The position numbers were made by a program, and so were the translations under genes. Under the pieces are notes generated by a model, which saw only the letters and a program-made list of their open reading frames with translations, had not been told where the DNA came from and did no database searches. From contig SADC01000078.1 in NCBI GenBank assembly GCA_004194705.1, forward strand, positions 1 through 64,000: a DNA stretch of 64,000 bases, given 5' to 3'. The stretch is from Ditylenchus dipsaci. Taxonomy: Eukaryota > Nematoda > Chromadorea > Rhabditida > Anguinidae. Below are positions 32,936 through 45,402 of the stretch, piece by piece. How positions within the stretch are numbered: position 1 is the first letter of the stretch; the number at the start of each line of letters is the position of its first letter.

Positions 32936-35900
32936 TTAGCCTCTTTTCCTCAAGCCATCTAACATCTTGCGTGTCTTCATAATCTTGATTCTATTGTATC
33001 TAGGGCTAGAATCCTTGCAACAACAATACTGAGTCAGACCAGTCAAGTCACTTAAACTCTTGCACTGCCTTATGCTTGCCTGCATACTCAGCATGATCTG
33101 ATCTTGACAGCTAGGTTGGCAACTCTGACTCTCTTGCTTTTCCTGCTCTTCTTCATCGTCGGAACGCAAATCTGAAGGTGCGCCAGCAGCAAAGGTGTTG
33201 CGCACACACTTTAAGTATCAGAACAGTCCAGAAGAGATGCAACCAGAGCAGGACGAACAGCAGCAAGATCATAAGACGAGGAGCAAGAGGCTGTGCTAGG
33301 GACAAGAGACTATAGTTAGCCTGAATATAGCCAGGCGCATCAAACAAGGCTGAGCGCATCAACACAAACGGAAAGTAGAACACGCGGGTGGCGAACCAAC
33401 TAAAAAAGATGTGTCATTGATTTGAATTTTTCACATTGCTTGATTTATAAAATGCTATTTTTTAATTTGTTAATTAACTACTTTGTACTCATACTTTTTT
33501 TATAAATTTTTTCAACTATCAAGTAGTGAAATTATAGATATAACACTCTTTTTTCCTATTCTACATTATCTGTCACTAGAGTCTGATTTTACTACCCTTT
33601 TACTAGTTTTGTAATTAAAATATCAGGTATTACTATGCTAATTAACAATACTATATGTAGATTAAGTTTAAAAAGCGACAGAGAGAACTGACCTTTTTTA
33701 AATCGTTTTCCTTTCTTTTATCTACATATTAAATTATTTAACCAATTTATATCTTTTCTTTAATTTTATATCATGGGGCAAAACCTCATGATTAAATGTC
33801 TGTTAAACCTAAATTAGGTTATGATAAAAGCTACAATTTTTAATAAAGAACCGACCTATTTTTAAATAATAGCACTAGAGTTTCAGATATAATAATGTTG
33901 AAAATTTTGAAAAAAAATGTATTGGCCCTTTTTTTTGATAATTCCAAATGATCGAAACGACTATGCATCAAAAAGTATAAAATTAATATACCAAAATGGC
34001 TCTAACTCTGAGATTCTAGTCAAACAAGCAAGGGGGATTATTAAAGTAAATATGGTATTCTCAAGCAAAAACAATATTAATTAGCGAAAAAATAATTTTA
34101 AGTTAACTTTTTTTGCAAACAAAATAAAAGCGACAGATAAGAAAGGATATAAATACTTCTTTATTTATGCTTTATGATTTCCAAAAATCTAAGCCACCTG
34201 CAAACAGATTGGTTATTACCGGTAATCACCGATGGAAACTATCATATAAGTCTTCTTTAAGTTTTTCTAAATTTTTAGAACTAAATTTGTTGAAAGGATA
34301 ACGAAAAATAGAAAAAAATATCTCGATAAATTGGCTCTATAAGTGTTCCAGCAAATCCCGATTTGACCGTTTCAGTCATTCCATGCAAAAAGTTTTGGTA
34401 TAAAAGGCTGAATTTTTTTGGGTTAGTCACCCGATCAGATTTTTTCTGAGCTTATGGTGCCGGCCAGAAACCTATAGAACCTATTTAATTACTTATAGTT
34501 TCAACATTAGGCCGTATGTTCAATGAAATCTAAAAATTGAAAATAACAGAAATGTCACTTGAACCCTATCTTAATTTTATATAGTCGCAATGTTGTGGGC
34601 GGGTACAGCCAGCTGTGCTGACTGAAGTCTTCCTTATTGTCAATCACTAGTTGCCACAATTTTTGAAAATATTTGTAAAATGCACATGTATGTTTGATAT
34701 CGATTTTGGGTATATCGATTTGAAATGAAATTTTTCTGCTTGTCTTTATTTCTATATTTTTGAATTTTTATAAAGACCCTCTACGGATGATCTCGATTGG
34801 CAAAAAATATTATGATTGTGAACAACTCATTCCTTCAACCAACTTTTTAGTCTCTTTTTCAAAAAAAAAACTCTCTATAAATAGTTACTTTATATATAAT
34901 AACAATCTTTTTTAAGCTGGTTTGTGTATTAATAAATTTGTCTGAGCTTTGAGGTACCAGAATCTTGTGGGTCAAAAGCAAAAAGGGGTAATAATTTATT
35001 GAAGAGGAAGGGTGGCCGACAAGATAAGGTGAAAATTAAAGACTGAGCAAATACTATGAAAAGGAGCCGTAACCTATATGTGGGTGAGATTCATTGACCA
35101 AAATTTTTTTCAATAACTAACCTGATAAGAAATGCAGCAAAGGCTATGTTAATGGCCAGTGGTCTGCATTTGCTATAGTGCAGCAGCTTAGCAAACTCAA
35201 TAGCTACGTCACTGATGTCGTGTAAAAATAGCACTACCGTCCCTATCCGCACAAAGTTGGTTGACCAGCTAAAATTTTATTAGTCAGAAAAAAGTTAACT
35301 GTAGAATTTTTCTGCGCTAATAGCGAATCCTCTCCCCATTACACCCTTCAATATTTTTTTATTCGTATTTTAACCATTTTCAAATCACTTTTAAACTCTT
35401 AAACCAATTTAAACAAATGTATTTTCAGGCGGTTCCTACACGAAAAGTTATTTTTTAGAAAAAAATCTCGATAAAGTTTTAACAATTTGCCTTGCTGGAC
35501 CAAAGTTAACTAGCCAAAAAGAAAATCTGGAGACCCTGTAAATTGGGTTATTCGCTACTAGGATGGATTTAAAAAAACAGAAGGCCTACCTCAATGACAG
35601 CAAGCTAATAGTGATTACATGGTGAATGCAAATTTGCTTGAAGTCGCTTCTCTTGACATCGAACCAACAGCTGAGTAGCAAAGACCAGTAAAATGCGGTT
35701 TGGATGATGTAGTACCACCTGCAAACACATACTTACAATAAATACATTTAAAATACACCCAGGCCAAAAACCTACCACAAACTAGAATCTACTTCATGAT
35801 TAGGGTAAGCAGCCCAGCATTCTGTCAAATCATACATCCAAGACTTGTTCCGTAAAACAACACATCCATACAACACTATTGCTACATAAGCGGAAAACCG

Positions 35901-36531
35901 CCACATGTTTTCCAACATTTTTTTTCTTCTAGCTCCTGATTGGGCAGGCTTATGAATGAGTTCAGTATTGAGGCTATTGATATTTGCAGGGTGTGACTGG
36001 TAGATTAGAGGTTTTGATACCAGCTGCCCAGTCAAGTTTGCAGGCTACAAATGTTTCAAACAGCACCCTAAATAGATTTTTAGTACTTTTTTCATTTTTT
36101 AAATAAAAAATAACTTTTGTTAATTCAAAAAAATTAAAATAATTTAAAAAATATGAACAAAAAGCCGTTCAGGCTCTATATGCAAAATCAAGTTTACACT
36201 AACCTGAGCAAGAGTATGGGCAGCGCTACTCCCAGAGGATATAGCATGTCTGAGTATTTCGTAGGTAAAGTCTCCCAAGTATTTCCTTGGGGCAACCAGC
36301 AGCCATGCCACCACAACCCACTTAGGTTTAGATTGAAAAGACCATTTTGGCGGTTTTCATTAAGCATTGAATCCAGACCACCTCCAACTCCTGGAGTCAA
36401 CCATTGAATTAAAGGGTTGAGGTGCGGCAATAAATGGGCATTGTTGCAACTAAAGTCTTCTTCTGGGTTGGATGCCCACACCATCAATGCCATTTTAGCT
36501 GAAGTGATAAGGTAGATGGGCAAGGGTTTCA
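32936..36531 (-). CDS. Ceramide synthase (TLC/Lag1 domain)
   Basis: Exons on the minus strand: 36531-36204, 36067-35776, 35718-35590, 35268-35122 and 33399-32936, all with GT-AG introns. The first listed exon follows an acceptor, so an earlier exon with the true start is missing. Key segments: LLLR/VLFETFVA, then KKMLENMWRFSAYVAIVLYG, WYYIIQTAFYWSLLLSCWF, the Lag1 motif DVKRSDFKQICIHHVITISL with the His-His pair, VVLFLHDISDVAIEFAKLLH, and WLHLFWTVLIL. The tail has the acidic RSDDEEEQE stretch seen in ceramide synthases. These ER membrane enzymes N-acylate sphingoid bases. Two frame changes occur, near 36010-35985 and at about 33215 (CTT-A-AAG). The homeobox-like insert of some animal paralogues is not evident. 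Intron 4 is 1.7 kb. The family call is firm; the paralogue is unknown. Confidence 0.9.
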
Positions 36532-37770
36532 CTGTAAAAAAAGAGATTAAGTATTATCTTTATACATATGAAGGAACAGTAGGAGACTGTGTTTTGTTTG
36601 TGTAATTTGCCGGTATACATTCTTTAATGCAGCGGTTTTTGTTCGACTGATAACAACGTCAATTTTACACCTTTTTAAATAACAAATTAATTATATGATC
36701 AGCACTAATAAAAAAAATGGCACACGGGCTGTCCTAATTTTTTCCCATAGATCATCTTTTTTTGTTTACAACAGGACAGTGGGGCACAAGTTGTGCTGTC
36801 TCTCTTGTGCTTTTCACAAATATTTGCTTGTAACCCCTATTTTTTGTTGCGTAATTTCTAAGATTTTTTTAAATTACTTAATTTCACTTGTCTTTTTGAC
36901 TGACCGGATAAAACTTAGAAAAATTATTTTGAATATTTTTTCCGATAGGCGGAAGCCTTTGACAATTTTTTGAAAAAAAATGTTTTTAGAAATGACAAAA
37001 ATGTACCCAATATTAACCTAACAAAATGTTTTTCTGAAGCCATATTTTGTTGACAACCTGGTATTACGATGTAAACAAAACTTGTACAAAATTTAAAATT
37101 AAAGTAGCAACATTTATATCATGTTCATATCATGATCGCAATTTTTTTCAAAAGAAGGAATAAAGTTTCAGTGTAATAAAAATAAACTAGAAATGTTGTT
37201 GTCACAGATGAGGCAATTCGTAGGCGCTGAGAAACTGCTTCGGAAACGTGAAACGACCCCAGTTTTTGATCATTTTATCATACAGTAAATCGTCCACGCG
37301 GCGTCAAATGGTATAAACAGAATTTTGACCTGACTGGCGGAACATGCTTAAACATTTATTGTGACAGACACAGACAGAATCCAGCGCTATAGTAAAAGGA
37401 GAGAAAGGCGAAGGGGAGAATAAGGCGAATAAGTTTCCCCAAAAAATGATATATGTTTTAAGATGTTTTTAACTAAAAGTTCGCTATTAATTTTTTCAAT
37501 TCTTAAATTAATAGGAATTTTCTTAAGTAAACAAGTATAGTGTATTAAGTTTGATCAGCCATCTAAAGATTGCCGGAGTAAAACCATGCTTGGTAAAAAT
37601 TGGTATTTTGTGTGGTTTACAGCTTTTTTCACAGCTGACCGCTGAAATTAATGGGGTTTTTTCTTTGAGTATAGTTTGATCTAAGACTGCATGATAAAAC
37701 CCTTTTTCCATGTGATTATTTCTATACACATTTAACCTACAAAATGGCAATAAATCACTATTACTTTATT
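36532..37770. other. Upstream of ceramide synthase; no exon assigned
   Basis: The missing N-terminal exon of the ceramide synthase should lie here. No frame could be tied to it with a good donor. Open frames at 36695-36973 and 37523-37750 have no recognisable family. Confidence 0.35.
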
Positions 37771-37775
37771 GGCGC

Positions 37776-38468
37776 TACCGGAGTATACCCCCCCCCCCCA
37801 AATGAAAATTTTTTTAAAATGTTCCCAAACACCCTATATCGACCTAAAATCGCCTCAGAAGCTCAAAAAAGACATTATTTTTGAGTTCTGGTCAATAAAA
37901 AATCGAGTTTCTGGACCACCAAAAAGCACCCATTTTGACCATTTTCGAAGGGATTTAAGGCTGTATTAGGGTGGAAATAGACCAAAAAGGGACCAATTTT
38001 GAACAAAAAGGAAGATGTTGAACATAGTTTTGTTGACTGGGGCCTACCGCATAAATAAACTCTGGTATGCATACATTTTTTATGCATCCAGAGTCACTTT
38101 CGAGTGATTTGTGTCTAAGGTATGTGGGTGTGCGCATCTCAACCCCAAGCAACCAAGTCCCTGCGCCCCGAAGGGGCGCAGGGGGCTTGGTTGGTTAGAG
38201 ATGCGCGCACTCACTTACCTTAGACATAATTCCGAGAAGACTCTTGAACAAAAATGCATTTAGAGACTATTTTTGCCCAGCTCCAGTGACCAAAACATGC
38301 CAAAACAGGCAAATGGTCGAAATTTCAAAATGTCCAAAACTCAATTTTTTATTAACCAGAACTCAAAAATAATGTCTTTTTTGAACTCCCGAGGCAATTT
38401 TGGGTCGATATAGGGTGTTTAAAACACTTTAAAAAAATTTCATTTGGGAGGAGTATACTCCGGTAGGG
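37776..38468. mobile_element. Foldback with CTACCGGAGTATAC ends
   Basis: The left end CTACCGGAGTATACC and right end GGAGTATACTCCGGTAG are inverted. The arms (ACCCTATATCGACC, AAAAAGACATTATTTTTGAG) pair with their complements at 38340-38430. The centre encloses palindromic repeat copy 4 (38060-38260), so that copy appears to be nested. Confidence 0.75.
38060..38260. repeat. Dispersed palindromic repeat family, copy 4
   Basis: GCATCCAGAGTCACTTTCGA, GATTTGTGTCTAAGGTATGT, GGGGCTTGGTTGGTTAGAGA and CATAATTCCGAGAAGACTCT: the fullest match to copy 1, in the same orientation. Confidence 0.75.
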
Positions 38469-38949
38469 TCACTTTATTTAATAACCACAAAACTTAGAAA
38501 TTAGACAAAACATTAAAAATTATCAAAATAAATTGCTATAAATTGAAATTTAGAATTCTTCATACAGCAATTAGATTTCAATGGGATAGCTAGGCTCTCC
38601 CCCACATACACCCATGGCTTCTCCGCCAGCAAACTATATATGCACAGAGAGGTGGTGAAGTGTGGTCGGGCAAAAAATCTGCCCCACCAACCTACATACA
38701 ATTTTCGGGGCTGATCTGTGGAACAAGGGTGAAATTTGGGTGAACTATTCTCCTCGACCTATGAAAGAGGTGGCACTGACCCTACCTATGTGAGCATGAT
38801 ACCTAATTAATATTCATCTTGACAGAATTCCACCACCCATTAGCTATGAAATTTAAAAAAGAGCGTGGGCTGTTAAAATTTGTCTTTCACAAACAAATAA
38901 TAATTGCGAATTTCTTTTTGTAAATAATATGGTTAAACTTTTTAGGCTG

Positions 38950-39385
38950 TAGGTGGAAACACCCGTCAAAACGTGTAAATCTCCTGTCAAAATATGTGAA
39001 TCTCCCGTCAAATTTTTAAAACTTCTTGTTCTCGGTGTTTACTTTTCAAATTTTTAACTTTTCGCATTAGCATGTAGCTCTGAATCTCTTGTTTCTAATG
39101 AGTCATCAACTGGCTGACCACTATATTTAAAAGTGGGAGAAAAATTATATTTTTTAAAACTACACCTATTTTTAAAGATGAATTGTTTCTCCCACTTTTC
39201 AATATTGTAGTCAGCCAGTTGATAGCTTATTAGAAACTAGAGATTCAGGGCTACCTGCTGGTGCAAAAAAATAAAAAAATTTGATAGTAATCAATGAGAA
39301 CAAGACCCTTTAAAAATTTGACGGGAGATTTACATATTTTGACGGGACATTCACACATTTTGACGGGTGTTTTCAATTTCAACCA
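38950..39385. repeat. Foldback with CCCGTCAAAA/TTTTGACGGG arms
   Basis: Three spaced CCGTCAAA motifs at the left (38967-39020) mirror three TTTGACGGG motifs at the right (39315-39370). Inner arms TCAACTGGCTGACCACTATA and CAGCCAGTTGATAGC also pair. Confidence 0.7.
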
Positions 39386-39420
39386 TTTTTTATTCTGGTC
39401 TTTAGGAACCTTTTTGATAG

Positions 39421-39899
39421 TACAGTCGAGTCTCTCATTGATATTTATCCCTAAAAGTTCGAAAGAAGTTGTGCTTGGCTGAAAAACAAAATTTTAGGAT
39501 GCATGGTATTAAAGGACCCTGTCTCTTCCTTATCATGTCAATTTGAAAGGTTTGAATGCGCGCGTGACCACACACATTTTGTCAATAATAATTTCGAATT
39601 ATTTTTTTGTTTGCGCTGATTGTTTAAAAAATAAATTTGAAAATTTGTTCAAAACTTAGAACCATTCACTAGTCGAGCAAACGTTGATCGACAATGTCAG
39701 ATCGGACAACTCATCCGACTTGCACTGCTCCACAGGTGTCACTGTCATTATATGATTCATATCTAATAGAACATAACGTTTTAAATTTAAAATTCAAATA
39801 AAAAAATAATTCGAAAACATTATTGACAAAATCTATATCTAAACCTTTGAAATTGCCATGATAAGGAAGAGACAGGGTCCTTTAAGAGACTCGACTGTA
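39421..39899. mobile_element. TA-flanked foldback, CAGTCGAGTCTCT ends
   Basis: TA-CAGTCGAGTCTCT and AGAGACTCGACTG-TA are perfect ends. Inside, AAAGGACCCTGTCTCTTCC pairs with GGAAGAGACAGGGTCCTTTA. No open frame of interest. Confidence 0.8.
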
Positions 39900-40039
39900 G
39901 CTGTTTTTTAGAATGTCTTTGCAAAAGGTTTTTGTCTTCAGGGTAGCCCATTATAAAGACTTGACTTCACTTTCGTCGAGTCGAGTTTGAATTTTCCCAC
40001 GGTGCCACAAGTGTTTAGAAAAGTCACTAACAGGCCTAA

Positions 40040-41371
40040 GCGCTAGACAACTTGAACAGCTTTTGATTGTTCGAACGGGTGTTTAATAAGTTCCCGCACA
40101 AACTTCAAGGCCTATGTTAGCCATTAAAATTGTGGAATTACAAAATTCTAAAAAAGAGAGTTTCGTCGCGATTTTTCTGTTCTTTCGGATACTCCATCAC
40201 ATTCCTTTGTTTCAAATTTTTATTTTTTTTTTTATATTTTTTCAACTTCATTTAGTCAGCTCTAAGCCAAACTGGCTTACAGTGTACCCTCGATATAGTG
40301 TAACCCACGATATAGTGTAGATTTTTCCTGGTCCCCCAGCCTAGACTTGACTGTATTTTCATAGAATTTTTTACATATCTTTCTACCGTGCTTATCCCGT
40401 TACAATGCTAGGCTTTGCGCTAGACAACTTGAACAGCTTTTGATTGTTCGAACGGGTGTTTAATAAGTTCCCGCAAAAACTTCAAGGCCTATGTTAGCCA
40501 TTAAAATTGTGGAATTACAAAATTCTAAAAAAGGGAGTCACTAACAGGTTGAATGGCGCTTAAAGAAACATGCTGACCTGTTTAAATTTGTCGCTGCCAA
40601 TTGAATTTTTTTCCTAATCATTGGACTTCTGCACAAATTTTGGGTGCAGGCCGTTTCGTCGCCCACAATTTTCGTCGCCAGCATTTTCGTCACCCACAAT
40701 TTTCGTCGCCATCATATTTTCGTCGCCACAATTTTCGTCGCCCACAATTTTCGTCGCCCACACTTTTCGTCGCCACAATTTTCGTCGCCCACAATTTTCG
40801 TCGCCCACACTTTTCGTCGCCACAATTTTCGTCGCCCACAATTTTCGTCGCCCGCAATTTTCGTCGCCGGCATATTTTCGTCGCCGGTATATTTTCGTCG
40901 CCACAGTTTTCGTCGCCCGCAATTTTCGTCGCCGGCGTATTTTTTGCCTGGAGTTGTTAAATCGAGCATGGACTGTATTTTTGTTGGCACAATTGTCTAT
41001 TGATTTTACGTGTTTAGCGTCGTTACGGTTTGTCACGTTTCTTTCTCTTTTTATTTGTTGGCTGTACTTGAAAACACCGTCAAAAACATTAAATCACCTA
41101 GATATAGTGTAGATTTTTCCTGGTCCCCCAGCCTACACTTGACTGTATTTTCATAGAATTTTTACATATCTTTCTACCGTGCTTATCCCGTTACAATGCT
41201 AGGCTTTGCGCTAGACAACTTGAACAGCTTTTGATTGTTCGAACGGGTGTTTAATAAGTTCCCGCACAAACTTCAAGGCCTATGTTAGCCATTAAAATTG
41301 TGGAATTACAAATTCTAAAAAAGAGAGTTTCGTCGCGATTTTTCTGTTCTTTCGGATACTCCATCACATTC
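40040..41371. repeat. Local triplication around a minisatellite
   Basis: A unit beginning CGCTAGACAACTTGAACAGC and running through CCCGCACAAACTTCAAGGCC and GTGGAATTACAAAATTCT occurs at about 40040-40205, 40421-40535 and 41201-41371, all in one orientation. A second unit, ATATAGTGTAGATTTTTCCTGG to TCCCGTTACAATGCTAGGC, precedes the second and third copies (about 40310 and 41100). The minisatellite at 40655-40940 lies between copies two and three. Confidence 0.8.
40655..40940. repeat. ATTTTCGTCGCCCACA minisatellite
   Basis: About 18 tandem units of 14-17 bp with core TTTTCGTCGCC. All long frames here (FRRPQFSSP on one strand, DENCGRRKLW on the other) are translations of the repeat and not genes. 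Confidence 0.85.
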
Positions 41372-41449
41372 CCTTTTCTGTTTGCAACAAGCGAACAAAC
41401 CACAACAATAAACCAATGGACATAAAAATAATTTTGAGTTTTCATCACT

Positions 41450-42590
41450 TGAGCTGGTCAAAAGTCTAATCCAGGGATCAACCTGTAAGAACATCTTAGC
41501 CCCATATTAGAGCGCAACTCAAGAGCTACAACAACCATCTTACAGAATGATTTTTAAAAATCTAAATTCCGAGAAATACTTTTTGGAAAAAAGGTTTTCC
41601 TATGTCAAAAACCGGACCGGACTCCGGAAAATCCGTACGGATTCCGATCGGGAACCCAAGCCTACACAACGCACACCTTAAAACAACAAGAAAAGCAAAC
41701 GACGGCGAAAGAAAATTTATAGAACTTATCTAATAGGAGCCAGAGAGATTGGATATCCAGCTGCAGCATTCCAATTACAACGCTCAACGCTTCAGAAGAC
41801 CAAGCTTAAGAAAAAGAAGAATTTAAAACAATTTCAATCAGATGCATTAGTGAAATTAGAGACAGAAACAAGACAAGATCTTGTCTTGTATTGCCCCCAC
41901 ATTTTAAATGAAAATCTTGTCTTGTGATATTGCTTGGTCATTTATAGGAATCTTAGTCTTGGTTTTCTGGCCAATCTTGTATGCAAAATGTACAAAAAAT
42001 CCGAAAACCCATTTTATCGTTTTTGGGGCCCATAACCTACCCGAATTCGGTTTTTGTGCCTTATACAAGATTTAAAAAATGACGGGCTGGACCATTACGT
42101 CCTGTCCGCCGCCCCGAATCCGCCTGAACATTTTTTAACAATGTCCCATCCCGGTGACCCGTCCGGAAAAAAAAAATATTCAATTTTTGTACCGTGTCGT
42201 CCTGAAAATTCAAACTTCCATTTTTAATAAAAAACACGTCGAACATCATAAAAAGCACAAGATGAAGAACAGGGAAGTATAACACTGGCCGCAAATTTTG
42301 CTATAAAAATTTATACTATAAAATTTGGTTTTTGGACAAGATCTTGCTTGGCCGTTTTCAAAAACCTTGCTCTTGGGTTTGGTCAAAATTTCAGTTAAAA
42401 TCTTGCCTTGAAATCTTGCTCTAAGCAAAATAGCAGAGCCAAAAATTTCTTTTTAAAAGAATATACGACCAATAAAGAAAACTTAATTTTGAATTCAAAA
42501 AAAATTTTTGCTCATTTTTTGAGTAAAAAAGGATCCCGTGCGCATTCAAACATGTGAACTTCTCATTGTCGGTTACGTGACATTTCACCC
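41450..42590. other. No gene seen
   Basis: Contains inverted short motifs around TCTTGTCTTGTA (41870-41960), some GC-rich CCGGACTCCGG sequence (41625-41660) and no supported exon. Confidence 0.4.
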
Positions 42591-43301
42591 CAGGACAATC
42601 CCTCCACGATATTTCACCCATGGTAGGGAAAACGGCAAAATGACAAAAAAACGGCAAAATTTTTCAAAAAAGAATTAATTTGAGAATAATTTTTTTTTTA
42701 ATTTTGCAAAATTTATCGAAAGAAATTTTGGCGTTTTTTAATTCATTTTGCCGTTTTTTGCCGTTTTTTAAGTTTCGGCATCAACCGCCTGTGTTTTGCT
42801 GGTTTTTGATGTTCCTGACCCATATTTCATGGAGAATTATTCATGTCGATCTGGTCGGCTGTATTGGTTTTTGGCATTATCTTTTTCAAAAAGCGCCAGT
42901 TTTAAAAATTTCCGTTTTCGTCATTTCCCGTTTTCGTCATTAGCCGTTTTAAGTGATATAAATTTGATCTTTTACTGTTTTGGGACACATTTTTGGAGAT
43001 TTCGGTTTTCGATAATATATTTTTTGAATTTTTCTGTTCTTAAAAAAACTTGGATATTTCCGTTGTCGAAAATATGAGTTCGGAAACTCGCTAATATCGG
43101 GGACTTCTGTCTGCAGTCTCTTTTACGATATCCTTTTTTGGTGTCACGCTGAAAACCAAAACAAAGCATTTTTCTGATTCAAATTTCGATTTTACTTAAC
43201 TAAACCCTGAAACCTGGTTTGGGTACCCTATGGACAGGTGGATATCTACCTGGCTGGCCTGAAAAAATGAAAATTTTTAAAATTCGGTATCGAATAGATC
43301 C

Positions 43302-43435
43302 ACACCAAATTAATCCACACACAAATTGATTCTCACCGAATTGATCCACACCGAATTGATCCACACACAAATTGATCCACACACAAATTGATCCACACCG
43401 AATTTATCCACACCAAATAGATCCACACTTTTCAA
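43302..43435. repeat. GATCCACACCGAATT minisatellite
   Basis: About eight tandem units of 14-15 bp (TTGATCCACACCGAA and TTGATCCACACACAA). The reverse-strand frame with repeated WINS/VDQF is a repeat artefact. Confidence 0.8.
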
Positions 43436-43439
43436 ATTT

Positions 43440-43862
43440 ACGCACTTTGAAAAATTTTGCGGGAATTTCAATTTAAGTCTGAACCAACTAAGCCAAGTGG
43501 TCATCCACTTGGTTCAAAAAAAATTTTTACGTTTTACATGTTCCAAAACTTTTTTTCTGGACTAATTCGAGCATGCTGAAGATGGTTTGACAGTGGTAAA
43601 ATGCCGTTTTATCAGGTATTTTTTAAGTTTTGGGCAATAATTGATTTTGGTAAAATGGTAACATCAATTATTGACCAAAATTCAAAAAATACCCGAGAAA
43701 ACGGCATTTTACCACTGTCAAACCATCTTCAACATACTCTAGTCAGTCCAGAAAACAAGTCTTGCAACATGTAAATCGTAAAAAAAATTTTGCTCCAAGT
43801 GGACGACCACTTGGTTTAGTTGGTTCAGACTTAAATTCAACTTCCCGCAAAATTTAGGTATA
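43440..43862. repeat. Foldback with CCAAGTGG arms
   Basis: The left arm TTTAAGTCTGAACCAACTAA, GCCAAGTGGTCATCCACTTG is mirrored by CAAGTGGACGACCACTTGG, TTAGTTGGTTCAGACTTAAA. Inner arms GATGGTTTGACAGTGGTAAA and TTTACCACTGTCAAACCATC pair perfectly. A diverged relative is at 13830-14230. Confidence 0.8.
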
Positions 43863-44574
43863 ATCTTTAATAAACCACTATTTCCAACTTTAAATGGCAT
43901 CAGGAATCGGATTTGTTAAGACCGAAATTGCGATTTTACCTACCCAAATGCAGAAACCCGGGATAGGTAGCCTAGAATCAGGTGGATATCCACCTGCATG
44001 GCCCGAAAAATCTTCAAAAAATTTAAAACAAATGTAGCTATCATACTTAAAATTGCATATGAAACACGATTTGATAGGGCCGAAAAAAAATTCACCAACT
44101 CCAACCCCAACTACCCAGGTGGCTACTCGTGGGTAAATAGATATCAATATATGCCAGTAGGGTGGGTAGGTAGGCCTGTATGGTAAGTGGGTATATCAGG
44201 CACCAGTAGGGTCGTTATGTAGGCCTGAAGGAAGGATAGGTGAAAAAAATTGGAGGCTTCAACAATTTCTTTGTATATATGCATGAGTAAGAACAAGGAC
44301 AGAATTGACCTATAACAAGGCTTTCCAAGAAAGAGTGTGCAAACTCAGATGCCTCCGAAACAAAAATCTCCAAACTCATTTCTCCAAAAAAACTCAAATT
44401 CCCAAACTCATCGAGCCGAAAACGGAAAGTTTTCAAAAAGCTCCTGAAAACGGCAAAAGCCGATAACGGCTAATGACGAAAACGGAAATTTTGAAACTGG
44501 CGCTTTTTGATAAAGATAATGCTAACAACAATACAGCCGATCTGATCTTCATGTGAACTGATCTTTGGCGATCT

Positions 44575-45030
44575 GATCTGATCGATCTGATCTGATCTAT
44601 GCCCACCTCTGGTTTTAAGACGAAATTGACCTTAGATAAGTTGCCGGTATGATACATATCACTTGCCGGTACGGCACCGGTTTGGACCTCTAAACCGGCC
44701 TCTAAAATTATGGCACCGGCGGTGCCGATGTCGCACCGGTACATTTACAGCACGGGTTTAAAACACAAAAAGTGTGATATTTTCTTGTAAAAAGTCACTA
44801 CTAAAACCAACAGAATAGCGACCCTCCCTTTCTTCCTACTCATAAATTCTTCGTTATAAAACTCCAGTAAGAAGTACGCATACATCGACGCTACTCGTTT
44901 TATTCCGGAAAAAATGTGTGTAAGACTTTTTTTAGTCCCGGCTAACCTACGCTGGCCTACTCTGCCTAAGGCCTAACAAAACCTAGCTACAGCGATTTCG
45001 AAAGGGATTGGTGGTATTGGTATTCTATAG
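44575..45030. other. Diverged GGCACCGG repeat and unassigned sequence
   Basis: 44640-44752 contains CCGGTACGGCACCGG...CACCGGCGGTGCCG and ends TTTACAGCAC, resembling the core of the hAT-type elements at 31319 and 58435, but its left end is not visible. Confidence 0.4.
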
Positions 45031-45402
45031 TACAGGGCGGTCCAAGAAATTCCCTGGATTTGAAATGGTCATAACTTTTTTTCTAGGCCGTTTTTCGAAT
45101 TTCTGTAAACGCCAAAATGTTTATCTTGACGGGGATTTTTGTTTTTCGGAAATTTTTTTTCGAAAATTTTGACTTTTTTGCCTTGGTCCCCCCTATGGTC
45201 CAAAAGATGACAAGATTGATTATTTTGGACCATAGGGGGACCAAGGCAAAAAAGTCAAAATTTTCGAAATTTTTTTTTTTCGAAAAACAAAAATCCCCGT
45301 CAAGATAGACATTTTGGCGTTTACAGAAATTCGAAAAAACGCCCTAGAAAAAAAGTTATGACCATTTCGAATCCAGGGAATTTCTTGGACCACCCTGTAG
45401 AA
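45031..45402. mobile_element. Near-perfect 370-bp palindromic element
   Basis: The left arm TACAGGGCGGTCCAAGAAAT through TTGGTCCCCCCTATGGTCC is copied in reverse on the right (GGACCATAGGGGGACCAA through ATTTCTTGGACCACCCTGTA), with only a short spacer near 45208-45224. TA sits at both outer ends. A related, more diverged element lies at 61188-61575. Confidence 0.85.

Larger units (their letters stand above)
42840..44570. repeat. Widely spaced inverted pair enclosing other repeats
   Basis: TCGGCTGTATTG...GGCATTATC then CAAAAAGCGCCAGTTT and TTTCGTCATTAGCCGTTTT (42850-42955) is mirrored by AACGGCTAATGACGAAAACG, AAACTGGCGCTTTTTGATAA and AATACAGCCGATCTGATC (44460-44560). The interior holds the 43300-43860 repeats and another inverted pair, GGTGGATATCTACC/GGTGGATATCCACC (43239 and 43980). 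Confidence 0.55.

Noticed and set aside
36695..36973. 92-codon hydrophobic frame as the first ceramide synthase exon
   Set aside because: It is on the wrong strand for that gene and has no recognisable motif.
40655..40940. CRISPR-like array
   Set aside because: The units are contiguous 14-17 bp repeats without unique spacers, and the DNA is eukaryotic.
40601..41112. Overlapping frames of 90-160 codons on both strands
   Set aside because: All are translations of the TTTTCGTCGCC minisatellite, with the same short peptide repeated in every frame.
43200..43504. Reverse-strand frame with repeated WINS/VDQF
   Set aside because: A product of the GATCCACACCGAATT minisatellite.
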